Source: Progne subis subis
Lineage: Eukaryota; Chordata; Aves; Passeriformes; Hirundinidae
Assembly: GCA_022316685.1 (NCBI GenBank)
Contig: JAKJHU010000023.1
Location: 9,484,096-9,548,095 of the forward strand
Length of the DNA: 64,000 bases
Reading direction: 5' to 3'
The translations under genes were made by a program, and so were the position numbers. Below the pieces are notes generated by a model. That model worked only from the letters and a program-made list of their open reading frames with translations. It did not search any database and was not told the DNA's origin. Of this stretch, positions 25,891 through 38,815 are shown one piece after another. Each line of letters starts with the position of its first letter. The first letter of the stretch is position 1.

Positions 25891-25912
25891 CCCCCCCCCC
25901 CCCCCCCCCCCC
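25891..25912. repeat. 22-C homopolymer next to a short CA run
   Basis: TACACACACA is followed by 22 uninterrupted C residues. The complementary strand is a 22-G run able to form a G-quadruplex. The length is likely unstable. Confidence 0.92.
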
Positions 25913-27283
25913 AAGAGCACTGGAATCCATTGCGTACATTTATTATATGGTTGCAGCACTAGATTAAGTTTCACAGAGCATTGCCACTGTGAATTCTGAA
26001 CACAATTTACTTCATTTTATCCAATGCATATAAATAAAGAATGCTACAGGACAGGTCTACAAGAAATTTTCCACAATAAGTACTGTGTTATTTTGGTTTT
26101 GTGATTTCACTGAAATTATCAATTCAGTATTGATATTCAATAGTTGATGAAAAGGCAATTCAAAGTAACTGTGATATGACCAAGCATATAACTTAGCTCA
26201 GGAATCTGCCACTGTCTGCTTAGAGTGTCCAACCCATCCTCTCTAGGCAGAACATAGATGGTAAAAGATGATTTCTTGCACACTTTCTGTAACTGCTGTG
26301 CAGCCTGACACCCACACAGATCTAGTTGGTTTGTTTGTTGGCAGCTGACTTTCCTGTCAAACAGATGTATCAGCAGCTGAAACCAGTCATCAGAGACCAG
26401 GAAAGGTCATGCCTGTGACGATGCAATGTGTGTTTGAATAATATCTGTGAGCACAGAGGAAGGCTGTGCTCCTGCTTTACTGTTTTCCAGGCAGTTCAAT
26501 ATCTGCTTTTCACTGTGGCTGTGAACTGGACAGAATACTGTCTTGTGAAGCCTCCTGCAGCCCATGAGGAGTTATGAGGAAAATTGATGGAAGGAAGCAT
26601 GGGGATGAAACAATGCCTTGGGGGCTCCCTGAAAAGCTTCTTGAGCTTTGAGTAGCTTTCAGCTTTTTTCTAGAAATCTTAAGAAATTTAATTCTCTATT
26701 AAGACACTTCAGTTTTCTCAGCTATTTGCTCTTGTTTTTGCTTTGCAGGTTAGATTCAATAGGCCTTCAGAAAAGGACATGGTCTCAGCAGCATTTCCAG
26801 GAATAATCCCTAGATTTTTAACTTTGAAAAGAAGAAAAACTCTACAAGAATTAGAAGGTGATCAAATGCAGCAGCATTCCACTGAGGAAAAGGTGACAGA
26901 GAAATGTCTGTCGGTATTTAAACCTGGGCAGTCTCCTGTTGACCTCCTAACCCTGTTCATTGCAGCTGAGTGGACTAATACTGCCACAGTCCCTCCCAAA
27001 AACCACCTGGGCTTCTTTCATTCAGCTGCAGAGGAGAAGGCAGGAATGCCTTGGGGTAGTTATACAACACTGCAGGAAGTTCCAAAGAATTCTTACTGCT
27101 TTTCTTTTGGGGAGGGCTGATGTATATTTTGGAAAACGTCAATGTCTAAATTCAATGTGCTTGCACTGTCTTTTTATTTGGCGGAGGGAGGGAAATAAAA
27201 GGCTTTTTTTATGTACATCTGGATTTGCCTCTTAACCAGAAACATGTCCAAATAATGGTAAGCCAATTAAACACGCACTGGGG

Positions 27284-27304
27284 AAAAAAAAAAAAAAAAA
27301 AAAA
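27284..27304. repeat. poly-A tract (21 A)
   Basis: A homopolymer following GGGG, with ATTAAA about 13 bp upstream. See the rejected list for the processed-pseudogene reading. Confidence 0.9.
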
Positions 27305-27852
27305 TTACTGTTATTCCTAATGGATATTTTAGTTTATTTATTTATTTGAGTTCTAGTCATATCACTTGCAAGGATAAGATTTCACAATTGCTATTGATTT
27401 CTATAAAGAATTTTTGTGTTATAAAACTGTGTGATGCAACACTTTGAACATTTTTGCCAGTGGATATCAGTCCAAGGGTGGTGATTCCTCTAGTTTGTCA
27501 GTAATCTCTAAAGACAAGCATAACATTTTCAGTGAAGTGTAACATTGCTTAGAATTTTAATTTTTCCAAGTTTCCCTTAATTTGCATCACTGTCTCAGTG
27601 GTGATAGCAACAAGTCATTTCTTCATACGTACTATTAATTTCACTCATTTCAAATTCCCTGTTTTCTTCTGAAGAGTTCATAATTATATAAATACTTCAA
27701 GAATACAGAGAAAAATTATGTATGGGAGGAACTGTTAAGCAGAAAGAAGATAAAGCTACTGTGTATGAACTCATTCCTTCATAATGGACATTATATACTT
27801 CTATTTAGTGTACCTGAGGAAGTATATTGAATATTAACCTCAGCCAGCTTTC

Positions 27853-27855
<3 letters not shown>

Positions 27856-27895
<40 letters not shown>
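27856..27895. repeat. poly-T tract (40 T)
   Basis: The longest homopolymer in the window, flanked by CCCC and CCC. No LINE or SINE body that I recognise is attached to it. Confidence 0.92.
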
Positions 27896-28190
27896 CCCTC
27901 TTGGCTACTTTGGCTTTGCCTTTTATAATTATTTTTTCTCTGTTTCCACATTGTTTATATAACTGTCATTAGAGGCTTCTATTACTACATCCATAGTGCT
28001 AAAAATCTTCCTTATGTAGAATGTAGAAATGTAGAAATCTTCCTCAACTCCTACTCCATTTACCTAGGATAATACAGCTGACTTCCAAAGAACAAAAGAA
28101 ACTGATTTTGAATAGTGGCCCTAGACATCTTACAATTAGTTTCTAAGTATATAAACAATACTTTTCCTTCCCTGCTTGCTTTATCCTTAG

Positions 28191-28254
28191 CCACATGCAA
28201 GAACCTGGGCTTCAAGCTGGACGAAGAAATCAAGCAGACACGACTTTCTTACAG
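28191..28254 (+). other. candidate internal exon, the best in the window
   Basis: A 64-nt block sits between a strong pyrimidine-rich acceptor (CTGCTTGCTTTATCCTTAG) and a near-consensus donor (ACAG then GTAAGA). It is richer in G+C than its surroundings and contains two CpGs. All three frames are open. The frame starting at its third base has vertebrate-like codon choice (TGC AAG AAC CTG GGC TTC AAG CTG GAC) and reads TCKNLGFKLDEEIKQTRLSY, with two bases left over at each end. I do not recognise a family. It may be a coding exon of a large gene or an exon of a non-coding RNA. Its phase does not join directly to the other candidates. Confidence 0.3.
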
Positions 28255-28964
28255 GTAAGAAGATTATTGGTTTTGTGGGAGGAGGAAAGTAGGAGAGGAA
28301 GAACATAATGAACTGGGTGTGATTCATAACAAGATAAAATATTTCACCCTTATAGGGTGAAAAGCATGTCAATTTTGCATTGTTCTGCATTCTGAGTGTT
28401 TGGTTAACATTGAAAAAGGCAGTTACTCATTCCCAAATTCCGCTTTCAGGACAGAGCAGCACAGTGTATGATGGGAGCTGAGATCCTCTATATGGGAGTA
28501 GAATGTCTCTATTGATCTAAAACTGCACTCAAGAGCAGCTCAAAGTCCATTGGCAGAAAATCAACAGGAATTGAAAGATGTAATCCCTGCCTACTAAGTG
28601 TGACTATGACATGTTAAACTGGAGCACAGGAACATACTTTTTATAATCAAGAGGTGGCTTATTTGAAAAGAGCTTGTTTCCTTGGAAGAGTAATTATGGA
28701 TTAACACCAGAGCTAATTTTGCAAGATCTTCATTGCTTTCTGGATAACAAAAGATCAAAGTTCACCAGCACGGCTGAATTTCTTTGTCTCAGCTGATGAT
28801 GGACTGGATGAGAGAAGAAAGTTTATCTTCTGCATAGAAAAGCATGCACTTGATGGTTCAAATCACCCTCAAGTGAGAGTGTGGGCTTGTGACTGCCTTT
28901 ATTGAATGAAAACGGCTTAATTCATGCTGATTAATTGGTTTAATAGATTCACTTGGTGGGAATT

Positions 28965-28985
28965 AAAAAAAAAAAAAAAAAAAAA
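28965..28985. repeat. poly-A tract (21 A)
   Basis: An uninterrupted homopolymer in non-coding sequence. Confidence 0.9.
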
Positions 28986-31900
28986 GGCAAAAATGTAGAT
29001 GTCAGCTATATAAACTTGTGAGGAGGTGCTCCAAATGTCCTCATATATACCAGCTGTGTTAATGTGAAAACAGATGAAAAGTAGGCATTTCAGAGAAAGA
29101 TTTAAACAGAGACAGCTCAAGCAGTAACATTTTCATGTGGTATTTCAAGTGTGTTGTTTCATTGTTCCTTCATTTTTTGGCTTCTGTAGATTTCTTAATT
29201 GTCAGACTGCAACTGAAAGATTAACTACAGATGCTAATGGTGATCAGATGTTTTCACATATTAATCTACTACAGACAGACTTTGAAAGGGAAACAGAGTA
29301 GGATTGCAATGTCTATTTACTTCAGTCTGGAGTACTTAGAATATATAATGATGTATAGCAGAAAATATATTTACTTTTTTTTTAGGTAGCAAGGAAAGAC
29401 CTTACTATGTGAATGTACCTTTGGTTTCAGTCAGTTCACAAAAGGAGATTGCTCATGAACAATTATTCAAGTGATAATGCAAGCTTACTGCAAATGAGAG
29501 CTATGGAGGCTCCATTAAAAGCCCTCTACTAAGGAAGGCAGCAGTTGGACGCCACTTTTACCAACCCGATGAGACAGGGTGCTGCAGGTGCCTCAGAACC
29601 AAAGGGAAAACATCTCTTGTAATCTGCACTTCATCAATATCTGAGAATTCACGTAGGAGTGAAAAGAAAAAATAAATAGAAGTTGACACACATCAATTAG
29701 AGATGAATTTTCAGGGAACAAGTTTTTTTATTTGCCTAGATGATTCCTTTAAAATAGCACATCTAAGAGTTAAACAGTTGGTCAGTGATTTTGGTCTCAT
29801 AGAAAACAGATGTTTCAGCACAGTGCGAGAGCGGCAGAAGGCAGTTTGGGGGTTTGAAAGCAGCACATTCTGCGTGGCTTGGAGAAAACCCAAGGCCACA
29901 TCCTGCAGCCTGCACCCATCTGATAAGCCTTCCTCTTGGGAGCCGTTCCCCACGCAGCATGCACCAGTCTCGGCAGTCAGTGGTTGCCCTCAGGATCATC
30001 AGAATCTCAGCATTGCATAATTCCTTCACATTTGTAACACATTTCTTCCTGCTAGCTGTATAAAAGGGAATTCCTTACTATCTATGGCACTGGGTTTGGT
30101 TTGCACCAGAAATGAATTTCATTTGCGGCACAAAATACAGCTTTTAGCTGCTTTTAAATAAAGAGGTCAGATGAGGAATAATGTTAATCATTATGAGCAT
30201 GCAACACATCTGAAGAACTCCTTTGTCTTTATGGTTATAGATTACAAATTACATATTAGAAGAGCAATAAAGATGGGAAGTTGGGCATAGTGAATCACCC
30301 CAAATTACACAGTAAATACATCATACAGATGTGTATGAATAAGCTTGTAGTTGAGTGGTCAGGATTGAATCCAATTGCTGTAATCAGCATGCTGGATCTT
30401 GCTGCTGGATTGCTGGAAGAATGACTGGAGATGTTAATGGCATGTGAAGTAACAGGAACCTAGTGAGCAAATATTTTACATTAGCAAAGGGTTAGGATAA
30501 ACAAGGTGATCCATGAATGAATGACCTCAAGTTGTGAATGAGTTAGGAGATGGTGGCTCTGATTTAGCAGATCACTTTAATCACAATACACTTACTGATC
30601 TCCTCTTCATGATGACCACTCCATGCATAATTGTAAATAGAGACAGAGTTTCTAACTCAGCCCTCTGTGAACGCATGAATGCAGTAAGTGGAGGTAGCTC
30701 AGTAGTATTCTACTTGCCAAAAAAGTAATCACTTTTGACCTGTTGTTTTTGAGGTAAGTTCAGTATCATGGGGATTTTGGATTGAATAACATGTAGATAC
30801 ACCTCATCTTTTTAAAAAGAGTCACCCTGCATTTTCTTCTGTCTCTGCATATTACCATATCCACAAGAGATAATTGCTTTCAAAACGCCAAATAAGAATT
30901 GGTGTAGTGTCTTACATTAATGAAACCCAAAATAGGGTAAGGTTTGATTTTGTTGGCAATTTCTTATGAGACTCTTGTATATTCTAGCAAAAACTATATT
31001 TATTTTAGCTGAAATGTCTTAAAAAAAAGTGGCATCCCAATGCTCTTTATAATTCAGCTTCACAGCAAGATTACTGTTTTTTGTTACCTTTGGTATAATT
31101 TTTCGCCAGGTGTTTTATCACTACTTCTGACAGATTTGTTAATTTGATGGTCGACATGATATATCGAAGGGAAGCATTTTGCAATCCATTTGCCACAAGC
31201 ACTCTTTGGTGAACAATATAATGTAAAATTTCATTCCAGGATTTGAGTGATTTTAAAAATAATTTCTTTAAATGTTTAAAAGCACTGAACATAATCCCAT
31301 AAATTTTAGAAATTATGGTAGGATGATTTTCCTACCTCTTTGCAGCCAAAATATAATAGTTTGCAGTTAACTTACAATAATACAGAATTACAGATAAGAA
31401 CACAAAAATAGAAGCCAAAACAGATAAGGCTGATATATTGTCGTTGCTCAAGGTGAGAGAAAAGCAAAATTAAGCAATACCATGCCAAACAAATAGGTCA
31501 AGTCCTTTCAGTTTTCACAATCAACAGTTCATCTGATCGAGAAGCTGGAAAATATTTCTTTATCCCAAAGTACCTTTCTAAGAATAAATCATTTGGGAGG
31601 ATGCAGTACTCTGCTGTTGGGTGTTATTATCCTTGGAGATCTGAGTTGCTGTAACACTCTCCAGTGACTCTGGAGAATTATATCAGCCAAATGTATTGAG
31701 CCAAGTCTGCAGTTTGGCTTTAGGTGCAGATGATGTGGCATCCAGTCAGTTTGTAAGGTGAACGTGAAAGGAGCGCATTAGACCTGGTGTCAACAGATGT
31801 TCACAAATGAGGGATTTAGAGTCTGTAGTGCTATTTAGGAATCAGACCTTGATTTAGGAGTTGACTGCAGGTGGAGATAAGTAGTTTTTAAAGGGTCATG

Positions 31901-34900
31901 GAGTTTATGTGTTTCTAGCCTTAAAAGTATGTGGGCTGGGGAAAAAAAATTACTGAGGTGTAATTCATTTTTAATAATGATGAACTCTAATCATAAAAGA
32001 AATGAATGGAATGGGAAAAAATAGGGGTCTGAAAGGCATGAGATGACATTTTTGAGAATTTCAGTACTTAAGGACTACACCCCTCTCCCTGCTGTCAGAG
32101 ATGATCACCAAGAAAAATTGTTCCTTGCACATGGCAAGTTGAAGGGAATGTAGAAAATGTGGTCAATGTAATATAGTGGGATGCCCATCTACTGATTCAC
32201 TGTAGATATATTCCTGATACCAAATGTATCCCAAAATGGGACTGGGTTATTTGTAGGCTTGTTAAGTTGTTAGTGAATGTGTCTGCATTATTTACATATA
32301 AGTGTTTCTCACTGTGGTACTAATTGAAAATTTGATGCATCAAAAATTCTTTTAATACAAAGTTATAATTTGATTGCAGTATTAACTCATCTTCATTGGA
32401 GAGCAAAGCATTGAAAAATGTGCGAAGGACACTTGGCTTAAGAATATGATTAATATTTAAAAAGAAGCTACTTTTAAAGCATTCTGATACTAGAAAAAAT
32501 AATCCAGTTGTGGAGTGTTGGAATTTTACCAGTGTGTATGTAATATTTGGAATGGCATCTCCAGTAAGTCTACTCTTCATCTCAGATAGTAAACCAGGTC
32601 TTCTGCTGAATATAATAATTTCTTACAGCAGTAGTGCAACATTGTTCAATACAGAACAAAAGCTGTTGCCTTACTTTTAAGGTATCTCTGTTGCAGCCTG
32701 CAAACCTTGAAAAAAAGTGGTAATAATAACAGAGGGGAGCTTTCAAAGGTGAAAACAATATTATACCAAAACAAAGAGACTGAATAAAATAGGGAGCACA
32801 CTGATTTAAAGGGAAATCTTTTGCTACAGGTGAATGTCAGGATAGCAGCTAAGGCATAAAGAGTTATTAGTTATTAGTCTGAAGTAATTTAAAAATAGAC
32901 GGGATGTCTGAAAGCCTATGGGACCTGCAGAAAATTTTGGAAGACCTCATTTCACCTTGAGGAAAGAAGGACACAAATATTTCAATTTTCATGAAGCAAC
33001 AACCCCAGATGGGATACGTTGTGAATTCTGCAAGTGGTATATTATTGGCTTGTGGCATATTGATTTAAAATGTTTCTAGGAAATTGACATTTTCCAGGCA
33101 GTATATGAGAGGCAGAAGAAAAACGCATCTGGAAAACACTGTGATTTTATTACATGGCTGAACGACAGCTGACGGAGTTGCTTGTGGCTGTGAAGACTGA
33201 ATCCACCCACACCTGAGCCAGTCACCCTGGGATCACTACAGGGTCCGTGGAGGCAAACAGGCTCACTGGAACACCATCGCCATTTCAAAGCACATGCATG
33301 TACTTGGTCTGATAAACCCATACAGTTGTTTGTAAAAATCCATAGTTACAGGAAATGAATCCAGTGAGGGGTACCAATAAGAGTAGCGAGTGATTTGGCT
33401 CAGTGCAATCAGTTTCAGAGGCTAAGTTAGGCTTCAGATTTTCAATACACAGGACTGTTGGGCTCCCACAGTCAAAGCTGGAAAGACTTTGTTGATATTT
33501 ACTCTGGTGCTTGTTCAGAGCACATTCATGCAAGTTTGCACAAAACCAAGTCTCATGCAGCTGCTGTTGTCTGCTAGGGCTGACACACATGCACAAATGT
33601 ACACTTAGCCTTTGAAGGAGCTGCTAAACTCTCCTGTGGAAGTCAATCATTGTCCAAAATTACCTTTCTGACTGCAAGTGAGCCATAAGGCAACACTGAG
33701 AATACTCCCAGTCTGTTACGTTGCCTCGTTTGTGTCTGTGAAGTTGGAAATAAGGAGAAAAGTCACCTTTCTAAATCTGTTCTTACTGTCTGTTCCTCAG
33801 ATGGCAATGATACCTAAGGCTTACAGACTTTAACCACAGACCCATCTGGGGATAAACAGCTCACTGACCAAGTCTGTGAAACCCCTCAGTTCAGTTCAGT
33901 GTTGTCCTTTCTGTTTACTAAAACTCTGTATATTAAATTTAAGTTTTGTGTCTCATTGTACTCCAGTGTTGATAACCTTTATTCACACCATGCCTGGCAC
34001 TGTGTATGGTTGGTAAATCTATTCAACTCTCCTTGAAGCTTCTGTTCAACTCTCCAAAAGCAGCACTCTGGTGTGCGCCAAGATGACAAGATTTGTGGCA
34101 AACGGCAAGGTGACAAGATTTGCAAGTATGTGAGATGCTGCACTTTATAAAAACAACAAAAGTCTGTGGCTGAGCAGAACAACGTGCTAGTGTTTTGACA
34201 GCTTACTGCTTTCATTTCCTCTTCAGTATCTGAGCACTGTTGACACCACCAAGCTTTAAAGAAAAATGCCCACAGAAGAGGTTTGTATTATGAGATTCTT
34301 ATTTACATGCTCAATGTTATCCATCAGATCTGTTTTCCCACCTGCTGGAACTGATTTAAGACCCAGTGCTCTCCCCCCTTTTATCTCCATGGGGCTGCGT
34401 GCCTGCATATTGTTGGGGAAGGCAGGGGCCACCCACAGAGAGCAACCCAGAGGGAAAATGTGCCCCTGACAGCACCCGACCCAGCAGAGGGACCTGGATG
34501 TTGTATTGCAGCATCTTGCTGTGCTCGTTTCTTAAGTGGATGAATAGGATGATCAGAGCACAGGGAGAGTTTTTCCATGTTCATGTCTGCAGCTCTTATT
34601 CCCTTACTGAGAGATTTAGGGCAATCTGTAAGTCTGCTCAATACTTCCAACCAAAATATGAAGAAGTAATCAGAATTTCAATATGTGTGTTTCAGTTTAA
34701 TTGGTCTGGTCCGTGTGTCTCAACATGGTGGGAATTATTGCTTAATCCTCAGTACTAGAAGAAGGGAAGCAGAGTTAATGGGGATTAAATGTGGTAGCCA
34801 ATAAAAGTCATACGTTATGAAAATATTACAATTAGAAATGAAAGATAGCCTTTCCATATAACTTTCCTTGAGCTTTTACAAATGTTTAAACAGCCTAATC

Positions 34901-37898
34901 TAACCACATATTTAGAACAGCTATTTTCAGAGAGACCCTTGTGAACTGTGCTGTTAGCATTCTTGGCCCAGGTTAGCAATGGAAAATATTTCTTATCTGA
35001 TTTGGCTGTATTTATAAGTGAAAGACATGTAAGATGTATTTTGTCTTTTGAAACATTTTTGATTTACAAAAAATAACAGCGTTCATAATGTACCAAAAAA
35101 ATTGCCTGTGAACATTTATGTAATTGTCTTTGATGCTACTCTGCAAATCTTTTGTAAGCAATTCATGCATAAATAGTAACATATTTTACATATGTAATCT
35201 ATCTTTATATAGCTAGCTTTCCCCACTTTTATAAACTGACTTCAGTGTTTGGGACTATAGACAAAGCTCTGTCATTTAACCATGAAGACAACAATTGACA
35301 GTGCAGCAACGGGCCATAGAAACTACATTTATGTGTAATCTGAAATGATCTTTCATATCATAACATTGCTGTTTCCAGCCATCCCTTTGAAAAGTGAGGA
35401 AAGAAAAAATGATCTCATATAAAGTCAGAAGTTCAATATTTTTGCAAAGTTGTACTAAATATGTGCAACTTAGAATTCTCAGAAAGGACAGAAGAAAATA
35501 GATTCTCCAAGGAGTATATATGCTCTTTATGAAAAGGGCACTTTTGATATATTCAAATATCAGATTGCTATATAAAATAAATCCTATACGGGGCTTTGAA
35601 AAATGGTATTTAATACTTAAATGGTGATGGAATGACAGTGAAGAGTGATACTCCATGCAACAAAATATTTTGGCCAACCTTTACATCCAGTGTTTGAGAA
35701 AAGCCTGGTTGTGCATATCAGTCTTGAAAGTAGAGAGAAAATAGGCTTCTTCCAGTCAATACTAAGAAAGAGTGAATCCGAATATGTTCAAGGAGAAAAA
35801 AAACCTTTTTGTAAGGATTTTAAATGGATTGTAAGTGTAACATAAATATTTCTGAGGGAAAAAAAAAAATTAGAAATGTTTAGAAAGAACATACAGGGTG
35901 GTTCCTGTATTTATTTACTTGTTTAGATTCACATATCCTGATGATGCTAAACAAAAACTTGAACTTCACAATAGTGTATTGACTGACAATAACTGCTCAG
36001 TTTGAGCACAAAGTATTTCTGCCCTTAATGATTGCAGTCTGAAGGACATCTATGCATAAGATTTAAGATGAGAGTTGCTGACATTGTTGCCATAAGCCAT
36101 AACTGTTAGTTCTTCATCTTCCTGACACCTCCTTGCAGCCTTTGAAGTATAAATTTATAAACCTACTTTCAATATTTTAGATCAGAAAGCTCCTAAATAT
36201 TTCATAATGGTAGTATCTATCATAATTTGGTCATTTTTTTCTTATTATTTTATCATAGACATCAATCCTTCAGCTTTTCCATTAATTTTGAAGTTGGAAT
36301 TGTAAAGGGGACCTTTTCTTTGACATCATCAGGATTAGTTTTACCTGGACTGATCGTTTATTTTAAATGTCTTTTACAATTATAAAAATTTAACTATTCC
36401 AGAACAAAGTCCCCTTTCCCAAAAACAGGACAAGAGGACAACAATAATAGGTCTGTAGTTACACTTAACACGTTAACTATTTCCCCAGATGAGTTTCTTT
36501 TGTGTTTGGCCTGCTACTCCAGCCTTGGGGATCTTCTGTGAGACTGTAACAGGGGAGTAGTGTCTCTTTGGGGAAGCAAAGTAGACAGCCACAGTCAGTC
36601 ATTATGATTCTTGATGAATCTACATCATGATGGGATCCTCTCACCCCTGTCTCATCTGACCTTTTGCTGTGCTCTGCTTCCTTTTATGCTGAGTGCTCTT
36701 TATTGTAGGCAGAAAAATGGTGGGTGGGGTGTTATGCATGTCAGAGAAATATTCTGACTGTGAAGTCCAGCTTGGCAGAAAGATTTCTAAATAATTAGCT
36801 ATTGAAATGTGTTTACTGTATTTGCTTTTGTCCCTCAATGGCAGAATATAATTAAAATTGGGGAAGTATCATCTAGTAACATTGCTTGTATCAAAGGCCA
36901 ATGAAAATTCAGATCTGCCCAGAACATTCCTAATAGCACATATTTTATAAGCCTCAGGTAGTCTCTTGGACTATTTGTAGGATTTTGGATAAAAGGACAG
37001 GCTCTCTCCCTGAGGACGAGACACTTGTATCCAGAGTGCTTCAGGCCACCCCATCAGGATTGAGAACAGCTTGTCTGAATCTGGGCTACAAAGCATTTGG
37101 TCAGACATCTCCTCTAAGCTCCACGTGATGTTCCCGTGGCTTTAAGTAATAATTATCCCTTTTTAAAGACTTTTAAGCATTATTATCCTTAATGACTTAA
37201 TTATTAGATCATAATTATGCATGCACTGTGCCTTGAGGCATGGCAGGAAGACACTTGTGCATGTTTGAAGAAGCAAATCCTGCTTGTAAAGCTCTGTGTG
37301 AGGGGAATCAGGGAATCCCCTTGCTTCAGCCTTGGAAAGAGATCTCTGGAATGATCTAGTGCCAGAACCATGCTCGGGTGTTGCCTTGGAGGGAGCCAAC
37401 TAGAGTGGTCCAAAACAGGACATGGAGCAAGGTAACCGTGACTTACGGCAGAGGAGCAGAGATCCAATACTCAAAACTGTCACTGCCTCTTTTATATTAA
37501 ATAGTCTAGAGATATTCTTAGTTCTCAGTCAATACTGAAAAATTAAATAGGTTAAAACTTGCTTATTGGATTGGAATCTACTTTTTAGTGTCTTTCATGA
37601 AGCCTGAAAAGATTTTGCAACCTCTTCAGCTCTTTAAAATCTTGTCTGCTTGAAGACTGTTACTGAAGATCTTCTGTCAAACTGAAGGAATTAGAACAGC
37701 CAGAATTGAAGATTTAGGTACATTTAGGTAGAGCACATTTTGGGTCTTTTTTCAGTGTTTTAAAGCTTATTGAAAAATTGATATTAAGTTAACTATTACT
37801 GTTTTTTAACATGTTACACCAGGAATCTCTTCCCAGAGAGCTTTTGAGTAATTAAGGTATAATTTCCTTTGGACTCATGTCTGCCTGTTTTCTGTGCT
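28986..37898. other. non-coding stretch
   Basis: No supported gene or transposon. Open frames of up to 133 codons (for example 35276-35677, reverse) have no domain, splice support or neighbours. Confidence 0.55.
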
Positions 37899-37970
37899 AT
37901 TTATTTATTTATTTATTTATTTGGTTTATTTATTTATTTGTTTGGGTTTTGTTTTTTGTTTTTTTTCTTT
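37899..37970. repeat. TTTA microsatellite merging into TTTG/T-rich tract
   Basis: Tandem TTTA units with one TTGG interruption pass into TTTG and poly-T sequence. Confidence 0.9.
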
Positions 37971-38661
37971 AGATAAGTAACTCCTGTTTCAGTATCTAAA
38001 TAGTGTTCACTCTTTTAAATTGGAAAATTTTCTACAAAATTTCTCCCCTGTGTTTAAAGAATAATACAGCTGTTGATATGGACTTAAGAATAAATATCTC
38101 ATTATTTCTCTTGGATCTTGTCTTTCCCCTTCTCTTTTGAGCAGTAAAAGTTTCTTTCTGTTCCCTGGCTGCCCTCCTGAACTCGGAAGATTTTTGTTAT
38201 GAATGCCCTGGCCAAAAGGCAGTGCTGGAGGCTTAATTCATGGTATATTCATCTAATACCAACAAGGGGGTAATTCCCAGATGGTTGAGGAGGTCTCTCA
38301 GAGCTCTTGTGACACCATAAAACACCCTGGTTAAAACCTTATAGTTCATATGGCCAAGTGAACTCTTCTCCTCTACACCACCACTACTGGTGGGGGATCC
38401 ATCAAGCTTTCTGTGTTACCCAAACAGAGGTGCCTGACTCCTACACTTGCAAGCAGATGTGGGAGCAGCAGTCTCATCCATAGAAAAATAAGTTTTCATT
38501 GAGTATGAGACCAGCAGGCTCCAAGATAAATTAATGTCAGGACACTCTCAGATGCTTCAGGACACCTCCTGCCCCCTGAGAAGCCTTGATGGCACCTGAT
38601 CCTCTGAACCCTGATGTCTGCAGTGGATGGGCATTAGAGAAAAGTAGTTTGTTTCACACAG

Positions 38662-38815
38662 GTGACTGGCCAGATGATGTTGGATCTGAAATGTTCATTA
38701 AATCTTGTATGCAGGCAGAGCTGAAGCAACACAAACAATATGGGAATGAAAACTCTGAAGAAGAGTCAGTTAGCCAGGCCATCCTTTATGCTGTCTTCAA
38801 CAGGAAATATATAGG
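38662..38815 (+). other. candidate internal exon, unconfirmed
   Basis: A 154-nt block lies between an acceptor (GTTTGTTTCACACAG) and a donor (ATAGG then GTGAGA). One frame is open throughout, starting DWPDDVGSEMFIKSC and continuing as hydrophilic sequence rich in E, Q and K, with two bases left over at each end. The composition looks more protein-like than most frames here, but I do not recognise the family. The frame also stays open upstream of the acceptor to 38586, which weakens the exon reading. Confidence 0.25.

Larger units (their letters stand above)
25240..27855. other. non-coding stretch with homopolymers
   Basis: It holds a C-tract (25891-25912) and an A-tract (27284-27304). A 125-codon forward frame (26743-27120) follows an acceptor-like TTTTTGCTTTGCAG (ending 26748), but it has no recognisable domain and is not called as a gene. 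Confidence 0.5.

Noticed and set aside
26749..27304. Processed pseudogene or last exon ending in ATTAAA plus 21 A
   Set aside because: An acceptor-like CAG, an open frame, AATAAA (about 27193), ATTAAA (about 27266) and an A-tract line up suggestively. However, the peptide is unrecognised, no target duplication is visible, and birds make very few poly(A)-tailed pseudogenes.
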